Source of the DNA: Paenibacillus_E allorhizoplanae
Lineage (GTDB): Bacteria > Bacillota > Bacilli > Paenibacillales > NBRC-103111
Assembly: GCF_927798215.1 (NCBI RefSeq)
Contig: NZ_CAKMMW010000023.1
Coordinates: forward strand, 1-64,000
Reading direction: 5' to 3'
Length of the DNA stretch: 64,000 nt
The translations under genes were made by a program, and so were the position numbers. Positions within the stretch are counted from its first letter, which is position 1. Every line of letters starts with the position of its first letter. The notes below the pieces were generated by a model. That model saw only the letters and a program-made list of their open reading frames with translations, did no database searches and had not been told where the DNA came from. Positions 33,838 to 42,368 of the stretch are shown here, one piece after another.

Positions 33838-35376
33838 ATGAAGAGATCCACCTATATGCTGCTGTTCATCGTGATTTGTATCTCGATTCTTGTGCTCATG
33901 ATCGTTGGCAAGGGAGGAGATCCAGGGCTGACACCAGCAGCATCACACACGAACAAAGCGGGGCAAGGCATAGCGCCAACCACCTTACATCTCTTGTTTC
34001 CTTTGGAGAAGCCAGCTGCTCAAGATGAAGTTATCCAAGCCGTTGAGAGCAAGCTTGCCAAGGACGGCTTGCCGATTAAGCTGGAATTTACGTATATTCC
34101 GTATGATCAGTACTGGAATAAGCTGTGGCTGAATGCGGCAAGCGGGGAGCCTTATGATATCGCATTATCGGCATTTTCGAATATCGCAGATTTAGTTTCG
34201 AAGAAAGTACTAGCACCCTTGGATGATGCGCTTCGTGATTATGGTGGTGCAATCGTAAATAGCACGCCGGATTATGCCTTTCAAGGCGTAACGATTAATG
34301 GGCATATCTATGGGATTCCTCGTGTGATGCCAATTGCTGAGTTTCAGAGCTTCGTGCAGATTAGAGGCGATCTGCGAAAGAAATACGGTTTACCGGAAAT
34401 TAAGACGGTGACTGACATGGATATGTACTTGGAGACGATTCATCAGAATGAACCGACGATTACACCGTATTTTTACGACACAGGCCGTTTCTTGCTTCGA
34501 GAATATGGGGATGTCGCTTTTTTTGCGGGGGGTTACTTGAATGCTCCTGTGTATATTGACCCAGCGGATCCTCAGCTGAAAGTCAGGGATACCTATGAGT
34601 CTGATTTTTTCTTTCATATCATGGGGAAGATGCATGAATGGCAAGAGAAGGGCTACATTCCATATGGGCCGTCGGACACCTCGAAGTATCCAGATCCAGA
34701 GCTTGCTTTTAACTCGGGTAAAGTGGCGGCAACTTGGAGTGTTGTTATGAAGCAAACCGAGCGGATAGATGCGTTCAAAGCAATGCTTCCAGCGGGAGAG
34801 TTAGAGAATGTGTACTTACATCCAGAGAAGCCGAAGTATTTATATACGGGTGCTGACAATATTCTTTCTGTATTTTCGACAAGCCAGCATGTGAATGAGT
34901 CTGTTGCTTTCTTGAATTGGTTGAGAAGCAGCCAGGAGAACTACGATCTCTTCACGTATGGGATCAAGGATGTGAATTACAAGCTGAAGGACGAAGCCAT
35001 CGTTTATGACGGTATTGCGCCCGAGCATCAATATAACCCCATCAGCTGGACATGGAATGATATTCGGTTTGCTCGGTTTAGTACCTATATCTCACCTGCC
35101 TATAGCAAAGAGCTGCGGGACTGGGATAAGGAAACGATTGTGTCCCCAACGCTCGGCTTTGTGCCTGATCTGGCTCCCATTAAATCGGAGATTGCCCAGC
35201 TCAATGTCATCATTACGGAGTATTTGCCGATACTGTATGATGCGAAAGTGGATTGGAACGCTACGATGGCTAGCTTCAGAGCCAAATTAAAAGATGCTGG
35301 CATGAATCATGTTATTTCGGAAATTCAACGTCAATTTGATACTTACCGAGCTAGTAGAAAGGGTGAAAAGCCATGA
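33838..35376 (+). CDS. Second extracellular solute-binding protein, membrane-anchored
   Basis: This 512-residue protein is a second family 1-type binding protein (LEFTYIPYDQYWNKLWLNAASG near residue 75; NGHIYGIPRVMPIAEFQ near residue 150). The N-terminal hydrophobic segment (residues ~7-22) has no lipobox cysteine at its end, so it is likely held by an uncleaved helix rather than a lipid. It overlaps pectinesterase by 4 nt. It may present a second ligand to the same permeases or act as a co-sensor for the YesM-type kinase; the sequence does not decide. Confidence 0.8.
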   Translation: MKRSTYMLLFIVICISILVLMIVGKGGDPGLTPAASHTNKAGQGIAPTTLHLLFPLEKPAAQDEVIQAVESKLAKDGLPIKLEFTYIPYDQYWNKLWLNAASGEPYDIALSAFSNIADLVSKKVLAPLDDALRDYGGAIVNSTPDYAFQGVTINGHIYGIPRVMPIAEFQSFVQIRGDLRKKYGLPEIKTVTDMDMYLETIHQNEPTITPYFYDTGRFLLREYGDVAFFAGGYLNAPVYIDPADPQLKVRDTYESDFFFHIMGKMHEWQEKGYIPYGPSDTSKYPDPELAFNSGKVAATWSVVMKQTERIDAFKAMLPAGELENVYLHPEKPKYLYTGADNILSVFSTSQHVNESVAFLNWLRSSQENYDLFTYGIKDVNYKLKDEAIVYDGIAPEHQYNPISWTWNDIRFARFSTYISPAYSKELRDWDKETIVSPTLGFVPDLAPIKSEIAQLNVIITEYLPILYDAKVDWNATMASFRAKLKDAGMNHVISEIQRQFDTYRASRKGEKP

Positions 35377-36341
35377 TTACCGTTGCAGCAGATGGGAGCG
35401 GCGACTTCATTAGCATACAAGAGGCTGTTAATCATATTCCCGCGGGGAGAAGAGAGCCAACAACCATCCACATTAAAAGTGGTATTTATAAAGAAAAGTT
35501 ATATATCGATAAGCCGTGGATTACATTGGTTGGCGAAGGGGCGGAAACGACTGTAATCTCCTATGATGATTATGCGAAAAAGGTGTTTCCGAGCGGAGAA
35601 CCGTACCATACGTTTCATTCTTACACGGCTTACATAGGCGGGGATCATATTACAGTGGAAGGGATCACCTTCGAGAATACAGCGGGGAGCGGGGACATCG
35701 TGGGGCAAGCCCTAGCTGCTTATGTCGATGGGGACTGCGTTGCCTTTCGCGGTTGCCGATTTCTCGGGCACCAGGACACGCTGTTCACAGGGCCGTTGCC
35801 ACCGAAACCGCGAGATCGCGGCAGCTTTGGCGGTCCAAGGGAGGATGTGCCTAGACGTCCAGTGAGGCAGTATTACGAACGCTGCTACGTGGAGGGGGAT
35901 GTCGATTTTATTTTTGGTTCGGCGACAGCTGTGTTTCAGGAATGTGAGATTGTCTCCTTGGGACGTGGCTGGATCACGGCAGCCTCTACCCCGGCGGAGG
36001 TTCCATATGGTTACTTATTTCTCAGGTGTAAACTAACCGGTGATGCGCCTGAGCAGTCTGTTGGTCTAGGAAGGCCATGGCGGAATTATGCGAAGACAGC
36101 GTTCGTAGATTGCTGGGTAGGACCGCATATTAAGGCTGCGGGTTGGGATCGATGGAATGAACAGGAACCAATAGATGAAGTAAGGTACATGGAGTTTGGG
36201 AGCGTTGGCCCTGGGGCTAATACTAGCGGTCGCGCGGAGTGGGCACGGGAGTTGAACATGCTGGAAGCGGAGAAGCTGACTGCTCAGCACGTTCTTGCAG
36301 GTGCCGATGGATGGGATCCAATTGCCCGCAGCGGGGGATAA
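35373..36341 (+). CDS. Pectinesterase (carbohydrate esterase family 8), no signal peptide
   Basis: This 322-residue right-handed beta-helix enzyme has the pectin methylesterase motifs: GHQDTLF (near residue 132), YVEGDVDFIFGSATAVF (two catalytic Asp region, near residue 173) and LGRPWR (Arg, near residue 231). It removes methyl groups from pectin or oligogalacturonides. The protein begins directly with MITVAADGSGDFISIQEAV and has no signal peptide, so it probably works in the cytoplasm on imported methylated oligogalacturonides. It ends the operon, which indicates that the whole module serves pectin use. Confidence 0.92.
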   Translation: MITVAADGSGDFISIQEAVNHIPAGRREPTTIHIKSGIYKEKLYIDKPWITLVGEGAETTVISYDDYAKKVFPSGEPYHTFHSYTAYIGGDHITVEGITFENTAGSGDIVGQALAAYVDGDCVAFRGCRFLGHQDTLFTGPLPPKPRDRGSFGGPREDVPRRPVRQYYERCYVEGDVDFIFGSATAVFQECEIVSLGRGWITAASTPAEVPYGYLFLRCKLTGDAPEQSVGLGRPWRNYAKTAFVDCWVGPHIKAAGWDRWNEQEPIDEVRYMEFGSVGPGANTSGRAEWARELNMLEAEKLTAQHVLAGADGWDPIARSGG

Positions 36342-36525
36342 GACAATAGATGTGGCTTATTGATCTTGTCGCCGCTGATTTGGATCGTTTAAGCAAGGTA
36401 GGAGTGCTTATTTGTCGTTTACATGTTCGAAATTCACGCTGTTGAAGGTATAAGCACACTTGAAGGTCTTATCCTACTCAAAAAGTAATTAGCTGAATAA
36501 ATAAGCAAGGTTAGCTTGCTTAATG

Positions 36526-36558
36526 CCGTCAGGAGGATAGCTACTGACGGTTTTCTTT
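36526..36558 (+). terminator. Terminator before the Fur-like gene
   Basis: CCGTCAG and CTGACGG form a 7-bp stem with an 11-nt loop, followed by TTTTCTTT. It lies 185 bp after pectinesterase. The gap 36342-36719 otherwise holds a small AAGCAA/TTGCTT hairpin and the promoter at 36578. Confidence 0.75.
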
Positions 36559-36577
36559 GTAAAGGAGCGGCTGTTTG

Positions 36578-36606
36578 TTGACAATCATTCTCATTAAAAC
36601 TATAAT
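36578..36606 (+). promoter_or_regulatory. Strong promoter overlapped by a Fur-box-like site
   Basis: TTGACA (36578-36583), a 17-bp spacer and TATAAT (36601-36606) form a consensus sigma-A promoter. TGACAATCATTCTCA (36579-36593) matches the 7-1-7 Fur box (TGATAAT-N-ATTATCA) with two mismatches and covers the -35, so an iron-type repressor could block it. It precedes the truncated Fur-family gene by about 110 nt. Confidence 0.65.
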
Positions 36607-36719
36607 AAATACTATATAATAATAATTTTAAATAAAGTTCGAGCGAAGATATCTCGAGTATGTGCAGCATGTGAAAAAATAAAATAAAGTCCCCATCAAT
36701 GAAAGAGGAGGTTACCCTA

Positions 36720-36992
36720 ATGGTCAAACATGATCTGAATCAAGCATTACAACGGATGCGGGCAAGGAACATCACGTTAACCCCGCAGCGGCAAGCGTTG
36801 CTAACGTATCTTTATGCGCAGGAAAGTTACACTACGGTGAAAGACATATGCGAGGCGATGGTCGGTGAATATCCGCATCTGAACGCGATGACAGTCAATA
36901 GCTCTCTGCACGTTTTTAAACAGCTGGGATTAGTGAATGAGTTGACGGTTGGCGGAACTTCTTTACGATATGAAGCGGCTATATGCTTGTAG
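36720..36992 (+). CDS. Truncated Fur/PerR-family protein, DNA-binding domain only
   Basis: This 90-residue protein matches the winged-helix N-terminal half of Fur-family regulators, closest by recollection to PerR: LTPQRQALLTYLYAQESYTT near residue 20 and HLNAMTVNSSLHVFKQLGLV near residue 54. It stops after SLRYEAAICL, where full-length relatives (about 140-150 residues) continue into the metal-binding dimerisation domain with its cysteine pairs. The start was placed at ATG 36720 behind AGAGGAGGT; an earlier ATG at 36699 has no ribosome site. It may be a decaying gene or a small DNA-binding protein that competes with PerR/Fur. Confidence 0.75.
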   Translation: MVKHDLNQALQRMRARNITLTPQRQALLTYLYAQESYTTVKDICEAMVGEYPHLNAMTVNSSLHVFKQLGLVNELTVGGTSLRYEAAICL

Positions 36993-37010
36993 GTGAATCC
37001 CCGTATAGAT

Positions 37011-37571
37011 TTAGTATGCAATCAGTCGGCCGTTATCATGCCATAGTCCATATAAGTTATTCAAACGGGTCTGTTCAATAAACTTGGTTAATCGATTCTG
37101 ATACAACGTTGCATCGTGGCGTACAGATTGAATATTGTCGATTTTGACTCTAACATAGAGCTCTGGCAAGGATTGAAAATGGCGATATAGCACTTCGTCC
37201 TGCCGTAATTGCGTTAAGATATCTTCATGTATGATGAAAGATGCAGTGTTCATATCGGGCAATACCTTATATCCTGCTTCTGTCATGAGGCCTAATTTAT
37301 CTAACCTTCTGACGCGCTCTTTATTGAGCTCTGTCCAGTTACTCTTCTTTTTCCTTGGCGAATATCGGTGCGCTGTTTGCGTCTCATCTAATTTTTTAAT
37401 GGTGCTATCAATCCAGCCGAAACATAAGGCTTCTTCTACAGAATCTAAGTAACTTTCGGAATGTCGACCTGTAGGAACTAACCAACAATATTCTTCCGTG
37501 CTGTGATTCTCACTTAGCCAATTTCGCCAATCTTGTCGTGTGTGTACGTTCACAATTTTATCTATGATCAT
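37011..37571 (-). CDS. YdeI/OmdA-family protein
   Basis: This 186-residue protein carries the motif SVEEALCFGWIDSTIKKLD near residue 45 and KSNWTELNKERVRRLDKLGLM near residue 83, typical of the YdeI / bacteriocin-protection (OmdA) family. The molecular role of this family is unclear. AGAGGTGA lies just before the ATG, and a TATAAT on the minus strand (about 37592-37600) could be its -10. The gene converges with the Fur-like gene, with 18 bp between them. Confidence 0.82.
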   Translation of the reverse strand: MIIDKIVNVHTRQDWRNWLSENHSTEEYCWLVPTGRHSESYLDSVEEALCFGWIDSTIKKLDETQTAHRYSPRKKKSNWTELNKERVRRLDKLGLMTEAGYKVLPDMNTASFIIHEDILTQLRQDEVLYRHFQSLPELYVRVKIDNIQSVRHDATLYQNRLTKFIEQTRLNNLYGLWHDNGRLIAY

Positions 37572-37603
37572 AGTTTCTGGTCACCTCTAATTATTATTAT
37601 AAC

Positions 37604-37645
37604 CAAACGCACTGACAGCTGTATGTCAGTGCGTTTGTTGTTTTT
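37604..37645 (+). terminator. Hairpin with T run upstream of the pur leader
   Basis: CAAACGCACTGAC and GTCAGTGCGTTTG form a perfect 13-bp stem with an 8-nt loop, followed by TTGTTTTT on the + strand. It lies between the divergent YdeI-family gene and the pur promoter. No + strand gene ends right before it, so it may stop read-through or belong to the promoter region of the minus-strand gene. Confidence 0.6.
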
Positions 37646-37789
37646 CCATAAGAATGAAGTCATGTCGAAAAATATGAATGCTCGTCATACAAATTAAAGA
37701 ACAAGGGACGATCTCATATAGAGATGTGGAGAAAGGGTTGAGAAACGCATCTTTCCTCATTAACAGGTAAAAGCTAGAAAATGTGCCTA

Positions 37790-37836
37790 AAAAGCGAACT
37801 ATTTAAAAGAAATAAGAGAAAATCGTTCGTTTTTTC
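37790..37836. promoter_or_regulatory. PurBox-like PurR operator
   Basis: AAAAGCGAACTAT at its left and ATCGTTCGTTTTT at its right form an inverted pair of CGAAC/GTTCG cores (37795-37799 and 37825-37829). Each arm agrees with the B. subtilis PurBox (AWWWCCGAACWWT) apart from one or two positions. It lies directly upstream of the pur -35, the usual place for repression by PurR in response to PRPP. PurR itself is not in the window. Confidence 0.65.
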
Positions 37837-37839
37837 AAA

Positions 37840-37869
37840 TTGACATGGCACGTTAGTTGGTAGTAAACT
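37840..37869 (+). promoter_or_regulatory. Promoter of the pur operon
   Basis: TTGACA (37840-37845) and TAAACT (37864-37869) with an 18-bp spacer lie between the PurBox and the riboswitch, giving a leader of about 255 nt before purE. Confidence 0.65.
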
Positions 37870-37912
37870 AGGAAAGCGGGAAATGAAGCCGCACTAATTG
37901 AAAATGTCGAAT

Positions 37913-37984
37913 CAACTCGTATAAAATCAGGAATAAGGCCTGGAAGTATCTACCCAAAAACCATGAATTTTTGGACTACGAGGA
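37913..37984 (+). ncRNA. Guanine riboswitch (purine aptamer) of the pur operon
   Basis: P1 is CTCGTA (37916-37921) with TACGAG (37977-37982). P2 is TCAGG with CCTGG. P3 is CCAAAAA with TTTTTGG. The P2 loop AATAAGG and P3 loop CCATGAA can form the GG-CC loop-loop contact. The J2/3 strand AGTATCTACC matches the family core. The specificity position before P1 reads GGACTAC, a C, which indicates guanine/hypoxanthine rather than adenine. A terminator follows at 38040, so guanine should switch transcription off. Confidence 0.92.
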
Positions 37985-38039
37985 AGCGAATGAGGGGAAC
38001 CATAGGAAATGATGGTCTTTTTGCATTCGGTTCTTTTGC

Positions 38040-38085
38040 TGTCCAGCGTATAGAATCGTGAATTCTAGCACTGGGCATTTTTTAT
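38040..38085 (+). terminator. Riboswitch-controlled terminator before purE
   Basis: TGTCCAGCG...TAGAAT pairs with ATTCTAGCACTGGGCA, followed by TTTTTTATT. It lies 55 nt after the aptamer and 47 nt before purE and serves as the expression platform of the guanine riboswitch. Confidence 0.88.
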
Positions 38086-38131
38086 TATTAGATGAAGATT
38101 TTAAAAGTCGGCTTTCAGAAAGAGGTTTGAG

Positions 38132-38617
38132 ATGACGGTACGTGTTGGTGTAATTATGGGAAGCCAGTCGGATTGGGAAACGATGAAGCATGCTTGTGAT
38201 ATGTTGGACGAACTGGGTATAGCGTATGAGAAGAAGGTTGTCTCCGCGCATAGAACGCCGGATCTGATGTTTGACTATGCAGCATCGGCTATCGAACGCG
38301 GGCTACAAGTCATTATTGCCGGGGCAGGCGGTGCGGCGCATTTACCAGGAATGGTAGCAGCCAAAACGGAGCTTCCGGTTATTGGTGTTCCAGTCAAAAC
38401 GTCCACGTTGAATGGTATGGACTCTTTGCTCTCTATTGTGCAAATGCCAGGCGGCATTCCGGTTGCTACAGTGGCTATCGGCCATGCGGGTGCAACGAAC
38501 GCAGGCTTGCTCGCTGCGCAGATCCTGGGCGCTTTTGATCCAGAGATCCAAGCGAGAGTGAAAGCACGCCGCGCGCGCATCACACAAACGGTGCTAGAAA
38601 GCAGTGACCAGCTATGA
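38132..38617 (+). CDS. purE: N5-CAIR mutase, catalytic subunit
   Basis: This 161-residue class I PurE has GVIMGSQSDWETMKHA at the N-terminus, VSAHRTPDL (catalytic His) near residue 42 and GAGGAAHLPGM near residue 70. It rearranges N5-carboxyaminoimidazole ribonucleotide to CAIR. It is the first gene of the pur operon, behind the guanine riboswitch terminator; AGAGG precedes the ATG. It overlaps purK by 4 nt, and the two enzymes catalyse successive steps. Confidence 0.96.
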   Translation: MTVRVGVIMGSQSDWETMKHACDMLDELGIAYEKKVVSAHRTPDLMFDYAASAIERGLQVIIAGAGGAAHLPGMVAAKTELPVIGVPVKTSTLNGMDSLLSIVQMPGGIPVATVAIGHAGATNAGLLAAQILGAFDPEIQARVKARRARITQTVLESSDQL

Positions 38618-39786
38618 GTCAGGTATCCAGCGGTAAGGTGATCCAGCCAGGAGGCACAATCGGCATCCTTGGCGGCGGGCAATTAGGGCGCATGCTTACG
38701 CTAGCCGGACGCAACATGGGGTATCGCTTCGTAACACTCGATCCGACAGAGGACGCGCCTTGCGGTCAAGTCGCGGATCAGATTCAAGCGAATTTCGACG
38801 ACGTGGAGGCAGCTAGAAAACTTGCCGCACGATCGGACGTGATCACGTACGAATTCGAAAACGTCGACGCACACGTCACCAACATCTTGATGGAAGAGTC
38901 CTATGTTCCACAAGGCAGTCATCTTTTATACACGACCCAGCACCGTCTTCGCGAGAAAAGAGCGATTGAAGCGGCAGGCGTTCCCGTAGCGCCTTATGCA
39001 GAGATCACAAGTGAAGCGGAGCTGCGGGAAGCAGCCGAGCGCTTCGGTACGCCATGCGTACTCAAAACCGCTACAGGCGGTTATGACGGCAAAGGGCAAT
39101 GGGTGCTTCGCTCTTTAGATGAAGTCACTGAAGCTTATGAAACGTTAAGCCGCGCCAAAACCGAGCTGGTTCTCGAACAATTCATTCATTTTGACAAAGA
39201 ATTATCCGTTATTGCAGCTAGAAGTCCACGCGGCGAGGTAAAGGCATTTCCTGCTGCTGAAAATATACATGTACATAATATTCTGCACGAATCCATCGTG
39301 CCCGCACGTATTCCTGTGCCCGTGCAGAAGGCAGCCGAAGAACTAGCGATTCGCATCGCTGAGTCACTCGGTGTGATCGGGCTCATTGCGGTTGAGTTAT
39401 TCCTAACCAAGGATGGTCAACTTTATGTGAATGAGCTTGCGCCACGCCCGCATAATTCGGGGCATTACACGATGGAGGCTTGCCGAACTTCGCAGTTCGA
39501 GCAGCACGTACGCGCGATTTGCAACTTGCCTCTTGGTTCTACGGAATTGTTGACACCAGTGGTCATGGTTAATTTGCTCGGTGAGCACATCGCTCCCCTG
39601 CACGATCAGCTTGCTGAGCCAGGCTTCTTGGAGAATGAACAACTAGGCGTTTCTGCGAAGCTTCATCTGTACGGCAAGAAGGAAGCGAAAGAGAAACGCA
39701 AGATGGGTCATATCAACCTTTTAACAGATGATGTTGAGAAAGCATTGACTTGGATAGAACAAACAGGCATTTGGGAAAGTAAGTAA
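38614..39786 (+). CDS. purK: N5-CAIR synthetase (ATP-dependent)
   Basis: This 390-residue ATP-grasp enzyme starts with GTIGILGGGQLGRMLTLAGR and has KTATGGYDGKGQWVL near residue 150 and VNELAPRPHNSGHYTMEAC near residue 273. It carboxylates AIR with ATP and bicarbonate for PurE. It overlaps purE by 4 nt and precedes purB by 28 bp. Confidence 0.96.
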   Translation: MSQVSSGKVIQPGGTIGILGGGQLGRMLTLAGRNMGYRFVTLDPTEDAPCGQVADQIQANFDDVEAARKLAARSDVITYEFENVDAHVTNILMEESYVPQGSHLLYTTQHRLREKRAIEAAGVPVAPYAEITSEAELREAAERFGTPCVLKTATGGYDGKGQWVLRSLDEVTEAYETLSRAKTELVLEQFIHFDKELSVIAARSPRGEVKAFPAAENIHVHNILHESIVPARIPVPVQKAAEELAIRIAESLGVIGLIAVELFLTKDGQLYVNELAPRPHNSGHYTMEACRTSQFEQHVRAICNLPLGSTELLTPVVMVNLLGEHIAPLHDQLAEPGFLENEQLGVSAKLHLYGKKEAKEKRKMGHINLLTDDVEKALTWIEQTGIWESK

Positions 39787-39814
39787 ATGAAACTCATTGG
39801 AGGCATGGTTAAAC

Positions 39815-41110
39815 ATGATAGAACGTTATACACGCCCTGAAATGGCACGCATTTGGACAGAAGAAAATAAATTTAACGCTTGGCTAGAAGTTGAAATTCT
39901 TTCTTGCGAAGCTTGGTCTGAACTAGGTGTAATTCCGAAAGAAGATGTTAAGGTATTGCGCGAAAAAGCAAGCTTTAATATCGATCGTATTTATGAAATC
40001 GAGCAAGAGACGCGCCATGACGTGATCGCCTTCACAAGAGCGGTGTCCGAAACACTAGGGCCTGAGCGCAAATGGGTTCACTACGGCTTAACATCCACTG
40101 ACGTTGTAGATACAGCACTTGGTTACTTGCTGCGTCAAGCGAACGAAATTTTGGACAAAGACATCCAGAACTTCATCGAAATCCTTCGCAATAAGGCGAT
40201 TGAACATAGAGATACAGCGATGATGGGTAGAACGCATGGTGTTCATGCAGAGCCAACGACGTTTGGTTTGAAAATGGCGTTATGGTACGAGGAAATGAAG
40301 CGTAACCTTGAGCGTTTCCGTTTTGCTGCTGATGGCGTACAATTCGGTAAAATCTCAGGAGCAGTTGGCACGTATGCTAACATCGATCCTTTCGTAGAAG
40401 AGTATGTTTGCGGCAAGTTGGGTACGAAAGCAGCGCCAATCTCCACACAAACACTGCAACGTGACCGTCACGCTGAATACATGGCTACACTTGCTTTGGT
40501 AGCAACATCCCTAGATAAATTTGCAACGGAAATTCGTGCGCTTCAGAAGAGTGAGTTCCGCGAAGTGGAAGAACCGTTTGCTAAAGGTCAAAAAGGCTCC
40601 TCCGCAATGCCGCACAAACGTAACCCAATCGGTTGCGAAAGCATTTCCGGTCTATCCCGCGTGATTCGTGGGCACATGGTGTCCGCTTACGAGAACGTAA
40701 CGCTTTGGCATGAGCGCGACATTTCGCACTCCTCTGTTGAACGTATTATTTTGCCAGATGCGACGCAATTGTTGAACTACATGTTGAACCGTCTTGGTAA
40801 CATCATCAAGAATCTGACGGTGTTCCCAGAAAACATGAAACGCAACATGCGCAGCACATATGATGTTCCTTTCTCCGGCCGCGTGATGACGAAGCTGATC
40901 GACAAAGGTTTTGCGCGTGAGCAAGCGTACGATACCGTACAACCGAGAGCGATGCAAGCATGGGAAGAGCAACGTTCCTTCCGTGAAATCGTTGAGAATG
41001 CATCGGTAATCACAGAAGTATTAAGCCCAGAAGAAATCGCAGATTGCTTCGATCCTAGCTGGCATTTGAAACATGTAAGCACGATCTTTGACCGTCTTGG
41101 TTTGAACTAG
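39815..41110 (+). CDS. purB: Adenylosuccinate lyase
   Basis: This 431-residue fumarase-superfamily enzyme begins MIERYTRPEMARIWTEENKF and carries TSTDVVDTALGYLLRQA, GRTHGVHAEPTTFGLK (catalytic His) and the signature GSSAMPHKRNPIGCE (flexible loop Ser). It acts twice, in IMP and in AMP synthesis. The start was placed at ATG 39815, preceded by TTGGAGGC; the frame is open 18 nt further upstream. Confidence 0.96.
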   Translation: MIERYTRPEMARIWTEENKFNAWLEVEILSCEAWSELGVIPKEDVKVLREKASFNIDRIYEIEQETRHDVIAFTRAVSETLGPERKWVHYGLTSTDVVDTALGYLLRQANEILDKDIQNFIEILRNKAIEHRDTAMMGRTHGVHAEPTTFGLKMALWYEEMKRNLERFRFAADGVQFGKISGAVGTYANIDPFVEEYVCGKLGTKAAPISTQTLQRDRHAEYMATLALVATSLDKFATEIRALQKSEFREVEEPFAKGQKGSSAMPHKRNPIGCESISGLSRVIRGHMVSAYENVTLWHERDISHSSVERIILPDATQLLNYMLNRLGNIIKNLTVFPENMKRNMRSTYDVPFSGRVMTKLIDKGFAREQAYDTVQPRAMQAWEEQRSFREIVENASVITEVLSPEEIADCFDPSWHLKHVSTIFDRLGLN

Positions 41111-41151
41111 AAGTTAGTGAACGAACAGATAGATTTTGAAGGGGAAAGGGT

Positions 41152-42057
41152 GTGGAATTCGTGGCAAACGCAAGCGTGATCGTAGATACAGCTGAGGAAA
41201 TGATTAATGCGCCCCTGGTGCACAAAGGCAAAGTACGTGAGTTGTATGATCTTGGCGATAGCTTTTTGATCGTGGTAACGGATCGGATTTCGGCTTTTGA
41301 TTACATCTTGAAGCCTGGCGTTCCAGATAAAGGGTATGTGCTCAATGCTTTGAGCAAGTACTGGTTCGGTATTACTAGCGGGTATATGAAGAATCACATT
41401 ATCCACACGGATGTTGAGAAGCTTCAGGCGATTATTCCAAGTGCTGAGGATCGAGAGCTTTTGAAAGAGCGTATCATCGTAGCGAAAAAGGCAGAGCGCA
41501 TCTCCATCGAGTGCGTAGTACGTGGCTACATTACAGGGAATGGCTGGAGACAGTACGCAAGTACTGGCGAAATCAATGGCCGCAAATTGCCTGAAGGCTT
41601 GCGCAAGAACGAGCGTTTGAACGATCCGATTTTCACACCTGCGGCGAAAAATGATGTGGGTCACGATGAGGACATTTCCATTGAGCAAATGATCGAGCTT
41701 GTTGGCGAAGATTTAACGTATGCTTTGCAAGAGCGCAGCATCATGCTGTACACACTGGCGCATAGCATTTGCGAGCAAAAAGGAATCATTTTGGCCGATA
41801 CGAAGTTTGAATTCGGTTTTTATGCGGGTGAACTTATTATTATTGATGAGATCTTTACGCCGGATTCTTCTCGTTACTGGTCACAAGATAAATATGCCTT
41901 GGATGTCGAGATCGATTCCATGGACAAAGAGCCTGTTCGCACGTATTTAGCGGGATCAGGTTGGGATAAAAATAGTGAACCGGATGAGCTTCCAGCAGCT
42001 GTTGTGGAAGAGACTTCGAACCGATATAAAGAAATTTTGCACCGCTTGGTTGACTAA
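41152..42057 (+). CDS. purC: SAICAR synthetase
   Basis: This 301-residue enzyme has HKGKVRELYDLGDSFLIVVTDRISAFD near residue 23 (shown here by its core RISAFD) and IECVVRGYITGNGW near residue 122, which identify phosphoribosylaminoimidazole-succinocarboxamide synthase. It is the longer form (about 300 residues, as in yeast-like and some Firmicutes) rather than the 240-residue B. subtilis form. GTG start at 41152 behind AAGGGG; a second GTG 9 nt later is possible. Confidence 0.95.
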   Translation: MEFVANASVIVDTAEEMINAPLVHKGKVRELYDLGDSFLIVVTDRISAFDYILKPGVPDKGYVLNALSKYWFGITSGYMKNHIIHTDVEKLQAIIPSAEDRELLKERIIVAKKAERISIECVVRGYITGNGWRQYASTGEINGRKLPEGLRKNERLNDPIFTPAAKNDVGHDEDISIEQMIELVGEDLTYALQERSIMLYTLAHSICEQKGIILADTKFEFGFYAGELIIIDEIFTPDSSRYWSQDKYALDVEIDSMDKEPVRTYLAGSGWDKNSEPDELPAAVVEETSNRYKEILHRLVD

Positions 42058-42083
42058 AAATGACGCTGAGGAGCGATTTCACG

Positions 42084-42323
42084 ATGAAAGCAACTGTATA
42101 TGTAACAATTAAACAGAACGTATTGGACGTGCAAGGAACGGCAGTACAAGGAGCACTTCACTCCATGGGCTTCGAAGAAGTTGGCAAAGTGCGCATCGGT
42201 AAATATTTGGAGCTTGAGCTTGGTACAACAGACAGAGCAGAAGCAGAAGCACGCGTTAAAGCTATGTGCGAGAAATTGCTTGCAAACACAGTTATCGAAG
42301 ACTACCGTTACGAATTGGTGTAA
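42084..42323 (+). CDS. purS: FGAM synthase, small subunit PurS
   Basis: This 79-residue protein (MKATVYVTIKQNVLD; VRIGKYLEL; C-terminal VIEDYRYELV) is PurS, which with PurQ and PurL forms the three-part FGAM synthase of Gram-positive bacteria. The ATG 42084 has TGAGGAGCG upstream; the frame is open to 42060 without a ribosome site. Confidence 0.95.
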   Translation: MKATVYVTIKQNVLDVQGTAVQGALHSMGFEEVGKVRIGKYLELELGTTDRAEAEARVKAMCEKLLANTVIEDYRYELV

Positions 42324-42368
42324 TAGACGAAGGAAGTTCTGCTAAAGCATTTTGAGGAGGAAGAAGTC

